Below are positions 51,816 through 61,139 of a stretch of DNA of 64,000 nucleotides, one piece after another (position 1 is the first letter of the stretch; each line of letters begins with the position of its first letter). The stretch is taken from contig NZ_FNSV01000005.1 of assembly GCF_900105905.1 (NCBI RefSeq), forward strand, positions 4,836,001-4,900,000, read 5' to 3'. Position numbers and translations under genes: made by a program. The stretch comes from Rhodococcus koreensis (lineage in GTDB: Bacteria; Actinomycetota; Actinomycetes; Mycobacteriales; Mycobacteriaceae). Under the pieces are notes generated by a model that was not told the origin of the DNA, did no database searches, and saw nothing but the letters and a program-made list of their open reading frames with translations.

Positions 51816-52460
51816 ATGCCCCGCACCCGGATCCACAACATGAACATCTCCCTCGACGGCTACGCCGCCGGCGAGCACGTGACGTTCGACGCCCCGATCG
51901 GCGGTGCCGAACGGCTGTTCGCCTCGTTCGACGGACGCGTCATCCACGGGGTCGACCGGGTAGACGACCCGATCACCCTGGACCGCGCCGTGACCAGCCT
52001 GTGGGGCCAGGGCATCGGCGCGGAGATCATGGGCCGCCGCAAGTTCGGGCCCCAAACCGGCGATTGGCCCGACGACGGGTGGCGAGGCTGGTGGGGCGAC
52101 GAGCCGCCATTTCGAACACCGGTGTTCGTCATGAGCCATCACCCACGCCCCAGCATCGACTTTCCCAACGGAACCAGCTTCCACTTCGTGGATGCGTCAC
52201 CCCATGAGGTGCTGCGCATGGCCCAGGACGCTGCCGACGGTCAGGACGTCCGCATAGGCGGAGGCCCCTCGACGGTGCGGCAGTTTCTGCAAGCCGACCT
52301 GATCGATTTCATGCACTTGGTGATCGTGCCCATCACCCTGGGGCGCGGCGTATCCCTCTGGGAGGGCTTGGACGGCATCGAAGACCGCTTCACCGTCGAG
52401 ACCGTCGCCTCCCCCAGCGGGCTCACCCACCAGTTCTGGAACAAGAACGGTCACGACTGA
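51816..52460 (+). CDS. Dihydrofolate reductase-like (RibD C-terminal) protein
   Basis: This 214-residue protein has a DHFR/RibD-C fold: NMNISLDGYAAGEHV at the N-terminus, EIMGRRKFGP, PVFVMSHHPRP, and VRIGGGPSTVRQFLQADLID. It probably reduces a small substrate with NADPH. It is not the essential folate enzyme, which differs in motif pattern. GAAGGAG lies 7 nt before the ATG. It is convergent with the SufR-like gene. Confidence 0.85.
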   Translation: MPRTRIHNMNISLDGYAAGEHVTFDAPIGGAERLFASFDGRVIHGVDRVDDPITLDRAVTSLWGQGIGAEIMGRRKFGPQTGDWPDDGWRGWWGDEPPFRTPVFVMSHHPRPSIDFPNGTSFHFVDASPHEVLRMAQDAADGQDVRIGGGPSTVRQFLQADLIDFMHLVIVPITLGRGVSLWEGLDGIEDRFTVETVASPSGLTHQFWNKNGHD

Positions 52461-52519
52461 CCCCGGTCCTTCGGCCGATCGGGATCGTCTCGAGCGATGA
52501 CGACAGGGTGGGCGATGTC

Positions 52520-53215
52520 TCAAGCGGGGCGCGAGTCCGAAGTGACCGGTGCTGCATCGTGGAGTACCACACAGCATCGACCCGGCTCGGGGGCCAGTTC
52601 GGCGCGCGCTCCGCTCCGGCCGCTGCCGGCGATCACTCCCTCGACCAGTCGTAAATTCAACCCGCACACGACCTCCAGGTGGTTACGGGCAACCCGATGA
52701 AACGGACAGTTGCGTAGGTCGACACGGCCGTCCGCGTCGATCTGAGGGAGATATCCGCAGCCGCGGAGCGCCGCCAGGAGGTCTCCGCCGGCGTCGGCCG
52801 CAGCCCGCTTGCCGGCGTCGAGCGCTGCCTCGTTCACTGCCGCCCTGACGACTCCGCTGGTGTCATGTTCGACCGAGGAGACCAGCAACCGGGCAAGCAA
52901 TTCGTAATCCCGGGGAGGCACGCTGACAGACATTTCCGTCGTCGCCCGGGTGTAGAGCTTCGCGGGGCGCCCGGCGCCGGGTCCGCCGCGACCGGCCGGT
53001 CTCTGGTAACTGACCGTCAACAGCTCGGCGTCGGCCAGCTTGTCGAGGTGATAGGCCGCGAGGGTTCGGCCGATGTCGACGGCGGCAGCCGCTTGCTCCC
53101 GCGAGACCGGCGTGTCGCTTTCGGCCACGAAATCATAGAGTCTGCGCCGCAACGGATCGTCCAGGTTGCTCAACGCCGCCAATGCATTTGGGGCTGCGGA
53201 CCCGGATGCGGACAT
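52520..53215 (-). CDS. SufR-like Fe-S regulator (ArsR/DeoR-type HTH)
   Basis: This 231-residue regulator has an N-terminal winged helix (LYDFVAESDTPVSREQAAAA, then AAYHLDKLADAELL). The C-terminal domain has Cys153, Cys170 (NCPFH), Cys184 (VVCG) and Cys214/215 (GRCC). This spacing resembles the Fe-S-cluster ligands of SufR. It could sense iron-sulfur status, redox or NO. It diverges from the DoxX-like gene, and no suf genes are in the window. Confidence 0.8.
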   Translation of the reverse strand: MSASGSAAPNALAALSNLDDPLRRRLYDFVAESDTPVSREQAAAAVDIGRTLAAYHLDKLADAELLTVSYQRPAGRGGPGAGRPAKLYTRATTEMSVSVPPRDYELLARLLVSSVEHDTSGVVRAAVNEAALDAGKRAAADAGGDLLAALRGCGYLPQIDADGRVDLRNCPFHRVARNHLEVVCGLNLRLVEGVIAGSGRSGARAELAPEPGRCCVVLHDAAPVTSDSRPA

Positions 53216-53221
53216 ACCCCG

Positions 53222-53270
53222 ACTGTAACACCAAACAGTATTGACAAATAGGGCGCGGCGGACGATTCTA
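53222..53270 (+). promoter_or_regulatory. DoxX-like gene promoter with repressor site
   Basis: An inverted repeat, ACTGT-N8-ACAGT (53222-53239), directly abuts a perfect -35 TTGACA (53241-53246). A -10-like ATTCTA follows at 53265-53270. The SufR-like protein is the obvious candidate to bind it. Confidence 0.6.
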
Positions 53271-53307
53271 AAAACACATCCCATTACTTTTACAAGGAGG
53301 TTTTCTG

Positions 53308-53772
53308 ATGGCCACCCCAACGCCTGCACACTCACCCGGGCCTCTCGAACGCGCCCGCAGCGACCCCGCATACAGCGCGTTCCTCTTGCTGCGGATCGGA
53401 TTCACCGTGCTCCCGATCGCCATGGGCCTCGACAAGTTCACCAACGTGCTCACCACCTGGGAGGACTACCTGGCACCGTGGATCGTCGACCTGAGTCCGC
53501 TCGATGCGCACGACACCATGCTCGTTGTCGGAGTCATCGAAATCGTCGCCGGGATCGCCGTCGCGATCAAACCACGATATGCCGCTTATATCGTGGCCGC
53601 CTGGCTCGCCGGAATCGTGATCAACCTGCTGACCTACCCGGGCTTCTACGACATCGCACTGCGCGACTTCGGACTGATGCTCGGCGCACTCACCCTCGGC
53701 CGGTTGGCCTACGTGTACGACCCCGCCTGGCACAGACACACCGTTCCATCCACGAATCTCGCTGCAGCATAG
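53308..53772 (+). CDS. DoxX-like small membrane protein
   Basis: This 154-residue protein has four membrane spans, with FLLLRIGFTVLPIAMGLDKF near the N-terminus as in DoxX/YkgB-type proteins. VVGVIEIVAGIAVAIKPRYA and FGLMLGALTLGRLAYVYDPA follow. DoxX-type proteins are linked to redox stress and thiol/sulfur oxidation. AAGGAGG lies 8 nt before the ATG. It is divergent from the SufR-like regulator gene. Confidence 0.8.
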   Translation: MATPTPAHSPGPLERARSDPAYSAFLLLRIGFTVLPIAMGLDKFTNVLTTWEDYLAPWIVDLSPLDAHDTMLVVGVIEIVAGIAVAIKPRYAAYIVAAWLAGIVINLLTYPGFYDIALRDFGLMLGALTLGRLAYVYDPAWHRHTVPSTNLAAA

Positions 53773-53945
53773 CGATATCGTTTACGCTCCTGATCGCCTC
53801 CCGCGACAACACCACCCTCGCGTCCACCCGACCGGGTCCACCGGCACCGTCGGGTAGACGCGCACCATCCTGGGAAAGAATCGATCATGACTTCCGAAGC
53901 GACACTGCACGTTCTGCATCGGAGATCGGCGACGACGCGTGAGGG

Positions 53946-54995
53946 TCAGATGTGGAACAGCATCGTTTCTGCGGTCAGGCCCGGGCCGAATGCCATGGCG
54001 CAACCGGAGCCTGTGGGTCCGCCGTTCTTCGCTCGTTCCATGATTTCAGCGAGAACGAAGAGCACTGTCGCCGAGGACATGTTGCCGTAGTTGTCGAGGA
54101 CATGACGGGACGGTGCGAGGTCTCGATGGTCGAGTCCGAGAGACTCTTCCACGGCGTCGAGGATCGATCGTCCACCGGGATGCACGGCCCACAGGTCGAT
54201 GGAATCCTTGTCGGCGCCGGCCAGGATGGTTTTCAGATTCTTCTCGTCGAGTGCTCGCGAGAGGGCGCCGGGGACCTTTCCGGACAACACCATGTCGAAG
54301 CCGATGTCTCCGATGCGCCAGGTGATCAGCTCGGAGGTGTCCGGAACCATGACGGCGTTGAACGAGTCCAGAGCGATGCCTTCCTCGTCCGCGGATACCA
54401 GCACCGCGGCGGATCCATCACCGAATACGAGGAACGACAGCATCGTTTCGAGCGACTCGGACCGCTGCAGGTGAAGCGAGCACAATTCGAGGCTGACGAC
54501 GAGCACGCGGGCACCGGGTTCGCTCCGCACGATGTGATGGGCGAGTTTGAGTCCGTTGATGCCCGCAAAGCAGCCCATGAAGCCGATCTGGGTGCGTTCG
54601 ACGGACGAGCTGATTCCGCACCGTTTGATGAGCTCGAAGTCGATTCCGGGGGAATAGAACCCGGTGCAGGTGACGACGATCAGGTGGGTGATCTCGGCGG
54701 CACGGTCGCCGAGTTCGAGACCTTCGACGGCCCGGACGGCGAGATCTGGTGCGTTACGTTCGAATTCGACCATCCTGGTCGCGGTGTCCACTTTGTTCGG
54801 ATCGTCACCGTAAAAGGATTCCGGTGAGGCGATACCCGCCCATCGGTGCGAGATCTGGCACCTGTCGGCCATCCGGCGGAAGAGCAACTGCTTGCGACGT
54901 TGGCTGAACGTGCCGTCGGCGAAGTCGACGAATGCCTGATGGACATCGTGCTCCGGAACAACCGTACTGATGCGATTGACAAAGGCAGTAACCAT
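53946..54995 (-). CDS. Type III polyketide synthase (chalcone synthase-like)
   Basis: This 349-residue thiolase-fold enzyme has the complete triad Cys142 (GFMGCFAG), His272 (AVHPGG) and Asn305 (NYGNMSSATV). The C-terminal loop AMAFGPGLTAETMLFH is conserved. It condenses a CoA starter with malonyl-CoA units to make a pyrone, resorcinol or similar product. The ATG at 54995 is chosen over an upstream one for alignment with the family N-terminus. It is divergent from the glycosyltransferase gene by 182 nt. Confidence 0.92.
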   Translation of the reverse strand: MVTAFVNRISTVVPEHDVHQAFVDFADGTFSQRRKQLLFRRMADRCQISHRWAGIASPESFYGDDPNKVDTATRMVEFERNAPDLAVRAVEGLELGDRAAEITHLIVVTCTGFYSPGIDFELIKRCGISSSVERTQIGFMGCFAGINGLKLAHHIVRSEPGARVLVVSLELCSLHLQRSESLETMLSFLVFGDGSAAVLVSADEEGIALDSFNAVMVPDTSELITWRIGDIGFDMVLSGKVPGALSRALDEKNLKTILAGADKDSIDLWAVHPGGRSILDAVEESLGLDHRDLAPSRHVLDNYGNMSSATVLFVLAEIMERAKNGGPTGSGCAMAFGPGLTAETMLFHI

Positions 54996-55177
54996 GACGG
55001 GGTGCTCCGAAACTGGATGAGGAACCGATGGAGGCAGTGTGGGTGCAATCGCTGAACCGACGACGGCGAGAACGTTAGACCGCGTTCCGCCGCTCTGCAA
55101 GAGCACCGTCGGTCGCCACTCGAGGGTACGGTCGCAACGTCATGCAAGTTCCGTCGAGCCTCTGCAGGAGGAACGCG

Positions 55178-56473
55178 ATGTCGTCGATCCTGCTGTGCAG
55201 CGCCCCGCTGACCGGCCATGTGCAGCCGATGATTGCGATCGGCCGACAGTTGGTGCAGGACGGGTGTGAGGTGTCGATCCTGACGGGGCGCAAGTTTCGG
55301 CCCCACGCCGAACGTGCCGGGATCCGGTTCATCGCGCTCCCCGACAGCTGCGACTACGACGAAGCCTCGCTCAACGAACGGTTCGCCGGTCGCGCCCGGC
55401 GGCCGGCGTTTCTCCGGTCCCGGTTCGACGCGGAGCGGATGTTCGCGGCGCCGCTGGCAGACCAGTACCGTGCCGTCCTCGAGGCGCTCGAGCGGGTGGA
55501 CGCCGACACGATCCTCGCCGAGAACCTGTTCCTGGGCATGCTTCCGCTGATTGGCCGAAGCCCGGGCACTCGCCCGCGCGTGTTCGGCGTGTGCACATCC
55601 CCGCTGATGGCAACCAGCGTCGATACCGCGCCGTTCGGTCCGGGACTGTCCCCGGCGACCGGAAGGCTCGGACGTCTGCGCAACCGGGTACTCAACGCCG
55701 GCGCGCGGGGCGTCGTTCTGCGCCGGGCCCAGCAGGTCGCCGCGGCAGCGACACGTGACTGCACCGGGGCCGAGCCCCCGTGCTTTCTACTGGACTGGGT
55801 GTTGCACGCCGAGACGGCCTTCATCCTGACCACGCCCGGCTTCGAGTATCCGCGAAGCGACATCGAACAGCGCCTGACCTTCGTCGGCCCGATTCTGCCT
55901 GCCGCCCCCGGCGACGCACCGAAGCCGCCGTGGTGGGACCGCCTGAACACCGATCGGCCCGTCGTCCTCGTCACACAGGGCACCCTGGACAATCACGACC
56001 TCGGCCGCCTCGTCGAGCCGACCATCGATGCCCTCGCCGACACCGGTGCGCTGATCGTGGCCACTACCGGGGGACGCCCGATCGCGGCGGTGCGGCGTGA
56101 CTCTCCGAATCTGATCGTGTCCGAATTCGTCCCCTTCGACCTCCTCCTCCCACACGTCGACGTCATGGTCACCAACGGCGGCTGGGGAGGGGTGCATTTC
56201 GCGTTGTCGCACGGCGTCCCCCTCGTCGTCGCGGGCAGTACCGAGGACAAAGCGGAGGTGGGTGCGCGACTCGCGCGATCCGGTGCAGGCGTGCGACTGC
56301 GCTCGGGCAGCCCCGGCCCGGCCCGGATTCGCCGGGCTGTCGAGACCGTTCTCCGCGATCCCGCATACCGGACCCGCGCCGAGGAATTGGCTGCCGAGTT
56401 GGCCGAACTCGACGCAACCAGATCGATCTCGCAGGTGATCATAGGTCGCGCGCGATCAGGTTCGGTCGGCTAG
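55178..56473 (+). CDS. UGT/MGT-type glycosyltransferase (GT1-like)
   Basis: This 431-residue GT-B enzyme has an N-terminal acceptor domain starting ILLCSAPLTGHVQPMIAIGR. The C-terminal donor domain has VVLVTQGTLDNHD and the signature TNGGWGGVHFALSHGVPLVV. It would attach a sugar to a small lipophilic acceptor, as macrolide and polyketide glycosyltransferases do. AGGAGG lies 6 nt before the ATG. It leads a three-gene plus-strand group next to the type III PKS, whose product is a logical acceptor. Confidence 0.9.
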   Translation: MSSILLCSAPLTGHVQPMIAIGRQLVQDGCEVSILTGRKFRPHAERAGIRFIALPDSCDYDEASLNERFAGRARRPAFLRSRFDAERMFAAPLADQYRAVLEALERVDADTILAENLFLGMLPLIGRSPGTRPRVFGVCTSPLMATSVDTAPFGPGLSPATGRLGRLRNRVLNAGARGVVLRRAQQVAAAATRDCTGAEPPCFLLDWVLHAETAFILTTPGFEYPRSDIEQRLTFVGPILPAAPGDAPKPPWWDRLNTDRPVVLVTQGTLDNHDLGRLVEPTIDALADTGALIVATTGGRPIAAVRRDSPNLIVSEFVPFDLLLPHVDVMVTNGGWGGVHFALSHGVPLVVAGSTEDKAEVGARLARSGAGVRLRSGSPGPARIRRAVETVLRDPAYRTRAEELAAELAELDATRSISQVIIGRARSGSVG

Positions 56474-56482
56474 GTTCACTCC

Positions 56483-57160
56483 ATGCGCAAACGGGTGTGG
56501 TGGATCATTGCGGGTGTCGTCGCCGTGATCGTGCTGGTTGTCGGCGTCGGGCCCTGGGCGTATGCGAAGTTTCTGCACGGTGATCAGCCCGATGCGCTGC
56601 ACCTGTCGGACGACCCGGCGGCCGCCGCGACAGGCCCCCTCGACGGCACGTGGTCCGTTTCTCCCGGCTCGCACGCCGGGTACGAAGTCTGGGAAACCTT
56701 GAGCGGCCAACGAACCTTCGTGCGCGGTCAGACCGATCAGGTCACCGGCACCGCAGCTGTCGAGAATTCCGTACTCACAACCGGGAACGTGACGGTCGAC
56801 GTGAAATCGATCGCCACCGACGACACCCGCCGGGACAACATGTTTCGCACCCTGGTGATGAACACAGCCGGTCAACCCACAGCGACGTTCGAGATTTCCC
56901 AACCCGTCGACCTCTCCGAATTGCCGGCCGACGGCACCACGGTCACCGTCCCCGTCCACGGCACACTGACATTGCGCGACCAGACCCGCGACGTGACCAC
57001 GAATTTCCAGATCCGCAGGTCAGGACAGAATATCGAGACGGCGGGCGCGATCGACACGATCTGGACCGACTACCAGATCAACAAACCGACCCTCTTCCCG
57101 AACATCGTCGTCGAGGATGCCGGACAGGTGCAGTTCGCGATCGTGCTGAGCAGGAGCTGA
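56483..57160 (+). CDS. Membrane-anchored YceI-like protein
   Basis: This 225-residue protein has one N-terminal membrane anchor (VWWIIAGVVAVIVLVVGVGPW). A YceI-type lipocalin-like domain follows (DGTWSVSPGSHAGYEVWETL, then NVTVDVKSIATDDTRRDNMF and GTLTLRDQTRDVT). YceI proteins bind polyprenoid or other lipid ligands. It is 9 nt after the glycosyltransferase gene, so it may bind or carry the lipophilic product outside the membrane. Confidence 0.85.
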   Translation: MRKRVWWIIAGVVAVIVLVVGVGPWAYAKFLHGDQPDALHLSDDPAAAATGPLDGTWSVSPGSHAGYEVWETLSGQRTFVRGQTDQVTGTAAVENSVLTTGNVTVDVKSIATDDTRRDNMFRTLVMNTAGQPTATFEISQPVDLSELPADGTTVTVPVHGTLTLRDQTRDVTTNFQIRRSGQNIETAGAIDTIWTDYQINKPTLFPNIVVEDAGQVQFAIVLSRS

Positions 57161-57163
57161 CCG

Positions 57164-58759
57164 ACGATCACCACCACCAATCGGATTCCGCCCACCGTTC
57201 CGGTTCTGATCGTCGGTGGCGGACCCACCGGTCTGACGACCGCGAACCTCCTCTCCCGCTATGGCATCGAGAGCATCGTCCTCGAACGTCACCGCGGCCC
57301 CTATCCACTGCCGCGGGCCGTCCATCTCGACGACGAGGTCCTCCGGATCCTGCAAACGGTCGACGCTGCCGCCGAGATCACCCGAATATCGCGCCGCGCA
57401 CTCGGAATGAGACTGGTCGACGCCGAGCTACGGACACTGGTCGAGATCCGGCGTGACCGCCCGGTCGGGTTGCACGGTTGGCCGGAGACCAACATGTTCG
57501 ATCAGCCTGACCTGGAACAGGTTCTACGGACGAACCTTGAAGAGCGCGCGGCGAATGCCCTCGTCTCCGGATGCGAGGCCGTCCGGGTGCAACGACGGCC
57601 GAACGGCACCGTCGATGTCACGATCCGCGACACCCGCACCGGACACGAGACCGTCACGACAGCCCGGTACGTGCTCGGGTGCGACGGCGCGAACAGCATG
57701 GTCCGATCCGCGATCGGCACAGGCACAAGAGATCTCGGGTTCACACAACGATGGCTGGTGGTCGATGCCGAGTACGACCACGATCTCGGGATGTGGCCGG
57801 GGGTCCACCAGGTCTGCGCCGGCGTCGGATCTGCAACGTTCATGCAGATCGGTGACAACAGATACCGGTGGGAATTTCGCCTCCCGGACGAGTGCCGATT
57901 CGACTCCGACGACGACATCAGCCCGGCCGATGTGCGCGACCTGCTCGAACCATGGGTGCCGGCAGGAGACACCGGTCTGCGGGTGCTGCGGCACACCATC
58001 TATTCTCACCGCGCCCGGGTCGCACGCACCTGGCGCAGGGGACCGCTCCTTCTGCTCGGCGACGCCGCCCACCTCACGCCGCCATTCATCGGGCAGGGTC
58101 TCGGTGCAGGACAACGCGACGCCGTGAACCTCGCCTGGAAACTTGCCGCCGTCCTCGACGGCCACGCCGACGATCGACTGCTCGACACCTACGAGCCCGA
58201 ACGCAGCAGACATGTCGTCCGGGCCATCCGCGCCGCCACCGCGATCGGCCGAATCATGGCCACGCGCCCCACGCGTCCCGTTCGAGCCGGACACGCTGTG
58301 CTGCGCCGAGCATCGGCGCTACCGGGACCCGACGCACTGGCGACACGCGTCCTCGCACCACCGCTGCGCGGAAGTGCACTGACCCCCAGCGTCCTCGCTC
58401 TGCCGTCATACCGGACCAGGACCGTCGGCACACCGATCCCGCAGGACGTCCTCGACGGCGAGACCGGGACCGCGAGAACCGACAGTGTGCTCGGCCCCGG
58501 CTTCGCACTCGTCTGCGCCGGGGAGCCGCCGCACGCCCTCGCCGATGTCGGCCGCCGACTCGACGCGAAGGTCGTCACCAGCGGCTCCCTCGCGGGATCG
58601 ACCGGTGAAATCAACCGCTGGATGCGTCGCAATCACCTCACCGAGGTGCTGGTGCGACCTGATCGGATCGTCCTCGCTACTGTCGACCGCCGGGGTCGCA
58701 TGAGTCCGACAACGTCCTGGTTGCCATTGCTGACCGCCGATCCGGGTGAAGCACGGTAG
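57164..58759 (+). CDS. FAD-dependent aromatic hydroxylase with ACG start
   Basis: This 531-residue group A flavoprotein (MhpA/TfdB type) has the FAD motif VLIVGGGPTGLTTANLL at about 14-30, LGCDGANSMVRSAIG, and LLLGDAAHLTPPFIGQGLG. No ATG, GTG or TTG opens the frame before the FAD motif; the first ATG (57407) would remove it. AGGAG 7 nt upstream places the start at ACG (57164-57166), just after the YceI gene stop. Either a rare ACG start or an ATG-to-ACG mutation is implied. It is the likely tailoring hydroxylase of the PKS product. Confidence 0.8.
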   Translation, partial: TITTTNRIPPTVPVLIVGGGPTGLTTANLLSRYGIESIVLERHRGPYPLPRAVHLDDEVLRILQTVDAAAEITRISRRALGMRLVDAELRTLVEIRRDRPVGLHGWPETNMFDQPDLEQVLRTNLEERAANALVSGCEAVRVQRRPNGTVDVTIRDTRTGHETVTTARYVLGCDGANSMVRSAIGTGTRDLGFTQRWLVVDAEYDHDLGMWPGVHQVCAGVGSATFMQIGDNRYRWEFRLPDECRFDSDDDISPADVRDLLEPWVPAGDTGLRVLRHTIYSHRARVARTWRRGPLLLLGDAAHLTPPFIGQGLGAGQRDAVNLAWKLAAVLDGHADDRLLDTYEPERSRHVVRAIRAATAIGRIMATRPTRPVRAGHAVLRRASALPGPDALATRVLAPPLRGSALTPSVLALPSYRTRTVGTPIPQDVLDGETGTARTDSVLGPGFALVCAGEPPHALADVGRRLDAKVVTSGSLAGSTGEINRWMRRNHLTEVLVRPDRIVLATVDRRGRMSPTTSWLPLLTADPGEAR

Positions 58760-58800
58760 GCCCCGATCGCATCCCGGACGGCCCCAGTGAGGTGGTGGGG

Positions 58801-59946
58801 TCAGCTGAGGTCGATGTCGGCGTAGATCGCGGCGTGGCCGGAGGAAGCGTGCACCGGTGCCGTCATGGTCGGAAAGTGCTCGAACAGCGTGCCGTGCTTG
58901 CCACCCCAGACACCCTTGCGGAAGATCGCCCCACCCGTCGCCCGATCGAACAGCGCAGGAGAGAGCAGCACATAGTCGATCTTGTTGCTCGCGGTGCCAT
59001 TGGCGTAGGTTCCGGGCCGGCCGCCGTCATCGAACCCGGCCACCTCCGAGACGTCGCGCAGATCCGTGCCGACCAGCAGCGGCTCGAGCGACGCACTGTC
59101 GGGGGTGTCGTTGAGATCGCCGACGACGGCCACGAACTCCGCGCCGTCGGCGCGCAGTTGCCAATAGATCGCGGCGACCCGCTCGGCCTGCCGAAGGCGG
59201 CGCGCGTTGCTGTCGGCAGGCGTGCCGTAACCCTTGCTCTGGAAATGGTTGACCAGCACCGTCAACGACGAGCCGGCCAGCGTGCTGGCGCCCGGAAAGT
59301 CGAAGGTGAACTCGGGGCAGTCGCGGCTGAAGACCGGTCGACCGGTCGGGGTGCGGTCGTCTACGTGCGAGCGGATGCCCCGCAACGGATAGGCGTTCTT
59401 CGACAGGATTCCTACAGCGATGCCGCGATCGTCGTTGCCGTCGATCACCATCGCGTGCGGAAACAGCGGATTCCGGTCCTGGTCGACGATCGCGGCCTCG
59501 GCGAAACGCTCGAGAGCGATCCGGCCCTCGACCTCGACGACGGCAGCGATATCGGCGTCCACCTCGCGCAACACCTGGGCGGTGTGCGTCATCGCCAGCG
59601 CATCGATGCGTTCCTTGGTCAGCTCCACCCACCCGACCCAGTCGCCGCGCCCGTCGGCAACGACCGACACCGCGGCCTTCGAACGCTTGACCAGTCGTCC
59701 GTGGACCTGCCGCAGTACCGCGTAGGTGGTGGTGTCGGATCGGTCGAGATCCAGGGCCACCAAGAGGTCGAGGATGAGCTTCTTGTCGTCGTCGGTGTAG
59801 GTGTCCTGGGCGATCAGCTCGCCGAGCTGGGCGTGTGCCTCGAGGATGTCGCGCCCGTCATCGTCCGGCGCGCTGCCCATCGCGCGGGGACGGGAGAAAA
59901 GGTTCTCGACGTTGAACGAGGCAATGCGGAGCGAGGTGGACGACAC
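58801..59946 (-). CDS. Endonuclease/exonuclease/phosphatase (EEP) family protein
   Basis: This 381-residue EEP-fold protein has RIASFNVENLFSRP at the N-terminus, VVEVEGRIALERF (metal Glu), LTVLVNHFQSKG (His), VVGDLNDTPDSAS (Asp and Asn) and SSGHAAIYADI (terminal His). It would cleave phosphodiesters or phosphate esters. The GTG at 59946 with GGGAG 6 nt upstream is the preferred start. No signal peptide is seen. It is convergent with the hydroxylase gene. Confidence 0.85.
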   Translation of the reverse strand: MSSTSLRIASFNVENLFSRPRAMGSAPDDDGRDILEAHAQLGELIAQDTYTDDDKKLILDLLVALDLDRSDTTTYAVLRQVHGRLVKRSKAAVSVVADGRGDWVGWVELTKERIDALAMTHTAQVLREVDADIAAVVEVEGRIALERFAEAAIVDQDRNPLFPHAMVIDGNDDRGIAVGILSKNAYPLRGIRSHVDDRTPTGRPVFSRDCPEFTFDFPGASTLAGSSLTVLVNHFQSKGYGTPADSNARRLRQAERVAAIYWQLRADGAEFVAVVGDLNDTPDSASLEPLLVGTDLRDVSEVAGFDDGGRPGTYANGTASNKIDYVLLSPALFDRATGGAIFRKGVWGGKHGTLFEHFPTMTAPVHASSGHAAIYADIDLS

Positions 59947-60335
59947 GATGACTCCCGGTTTGACTTCGGACGGCGGAGAAGACGACGGGGTGATGGTCGA
60001 TCGAGCACGGTGCGAGCCCAGGCCCGCAGACGGCAGCCTATCCGGGCGCCGACCGGAACGGAACACAACCGCGCCACACCCGCACGACCGGGAAGGATCC
60101 TGGATAGGCACGAAAGGCGTTGCACCCTTTACTTATCGGATCGGCAGTCGATTGTTGCGCTGCCGACTGTTCACAGGGCATCCGGCCAATCCACCGCGCC
60201 TGTATACCTAGAGTTCTCCGACTGTGAGCGGCATGACTGATTTCCCCCCGGAGTGGGTATCCCCGGGCTGTGCGCCATCCGGCCCGCCCGGTCTCGAGCC
60301 TGGTGCCAGTCGATCGCGAGAGGAACTCCGGGACG
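59947..60335. other. Non-coding divergent region
   Basis: This 389-nt region lies between the EEP gene (minus) and the PhoU-like gene (plus). It should hold both promoters. I see no gene, RNA or strong palindrome. Confidence 0.4.
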
Positions 60336-60983
60336 ATGCGGGAACAATTCGACGAGCAACTCGAACAGATCAGGGACGACCTGGTCGAACTGTGCACCCT
60401 GACCGAGCCCGCGATCGACTGCGCGACCCGGGCCGTGCTCGATACCGACCTCCCGGCAGCCGACCGCGCCACCGAACTGAGTGCCGACATCGAGGCCCGC
60501 GCCGCAGAACTCGACCATCGAGCACTCACGCTGATCGCCCGCCAACAACCGGTGGCACTGGACCTGCGATCCCTGATCGGCGGCATGCACAACATCGCAG
60601 ATCTACGGCGGATGGGCAGTCTGGCGGCACACATCGCCGAGGTGGCCCGGCTGCACCATCCCGAACCGGTCGTTCCCCACGAGCTACGGGGCATCATCTC
60701 GGACATGGGCGTCGCCGCCACCGCACAGGCCGCGGCGGCACGAGAAGTCCTCCACACCCGCGACGAGGCGGCCGCATTGGACCTCATCTGGGCGGACGAA
60801 CGAACCGACGAACTACTCCGCAGACTGTTCGCCGCCACCAAGAGCGACGAGTGGCTGCACGGCGCCGCGTCCGCCGTGAACATCACATTGCTGGGCCGAT
60901 TCTACGAACGCTTCTGCGATCACACCGTCGAGATCGGGCGGCGCGTCATCTTCGTGGTCACAGGAGAAATTCCCGACCAATGA
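60336..60983 (+). CDS. PhoU-family phosphate regulator
   Basis: This 215-residue helical protein has two PhoU repeats. They are seen in MREQFDEQLEQIRDDLVELC, VALDLRSLIGGMHNIADLRR and NITLLGRFYERFCDHTVEIG. PhoU proteins restrain phosphate uptake and Pho signalling. No pst or phoR genes are adjacent. The start at 60336 fits the family N-terminus. Confidence 0.92.
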   Translation: MREQFDEQLEQIRDDLVELCTLTEPAIDCATRAVLDTDLPAADRATELSADIEARAAELDHRALTLIARQQPVALDLRSLIGGMHNIADLRRMGSLAAHIAEVARLHHPEPVVPHELRGIISDMGVAATAQAAAAREVLHTRDEAAALDLIWADERTDELLRRLFAATKSDEWLHGAASAVNITLLGRFYERFCDHTVEIGRRVIFVVTGEIPDQ

Positions 60984-61139
60984 CAGCTCGGCGGAACCGG
61001 ACCCGTCGGCTGAGCACGGACATTCGTGCACCGGAATTTCGCCGACACGACACCGCCACGTACCTGCAACCGCGTACTACGCCCGGGAAGAATGGCAAGA
61101 GCACAGACCACGTAACACCGTGCCGAGGAAGGGGCGCGC

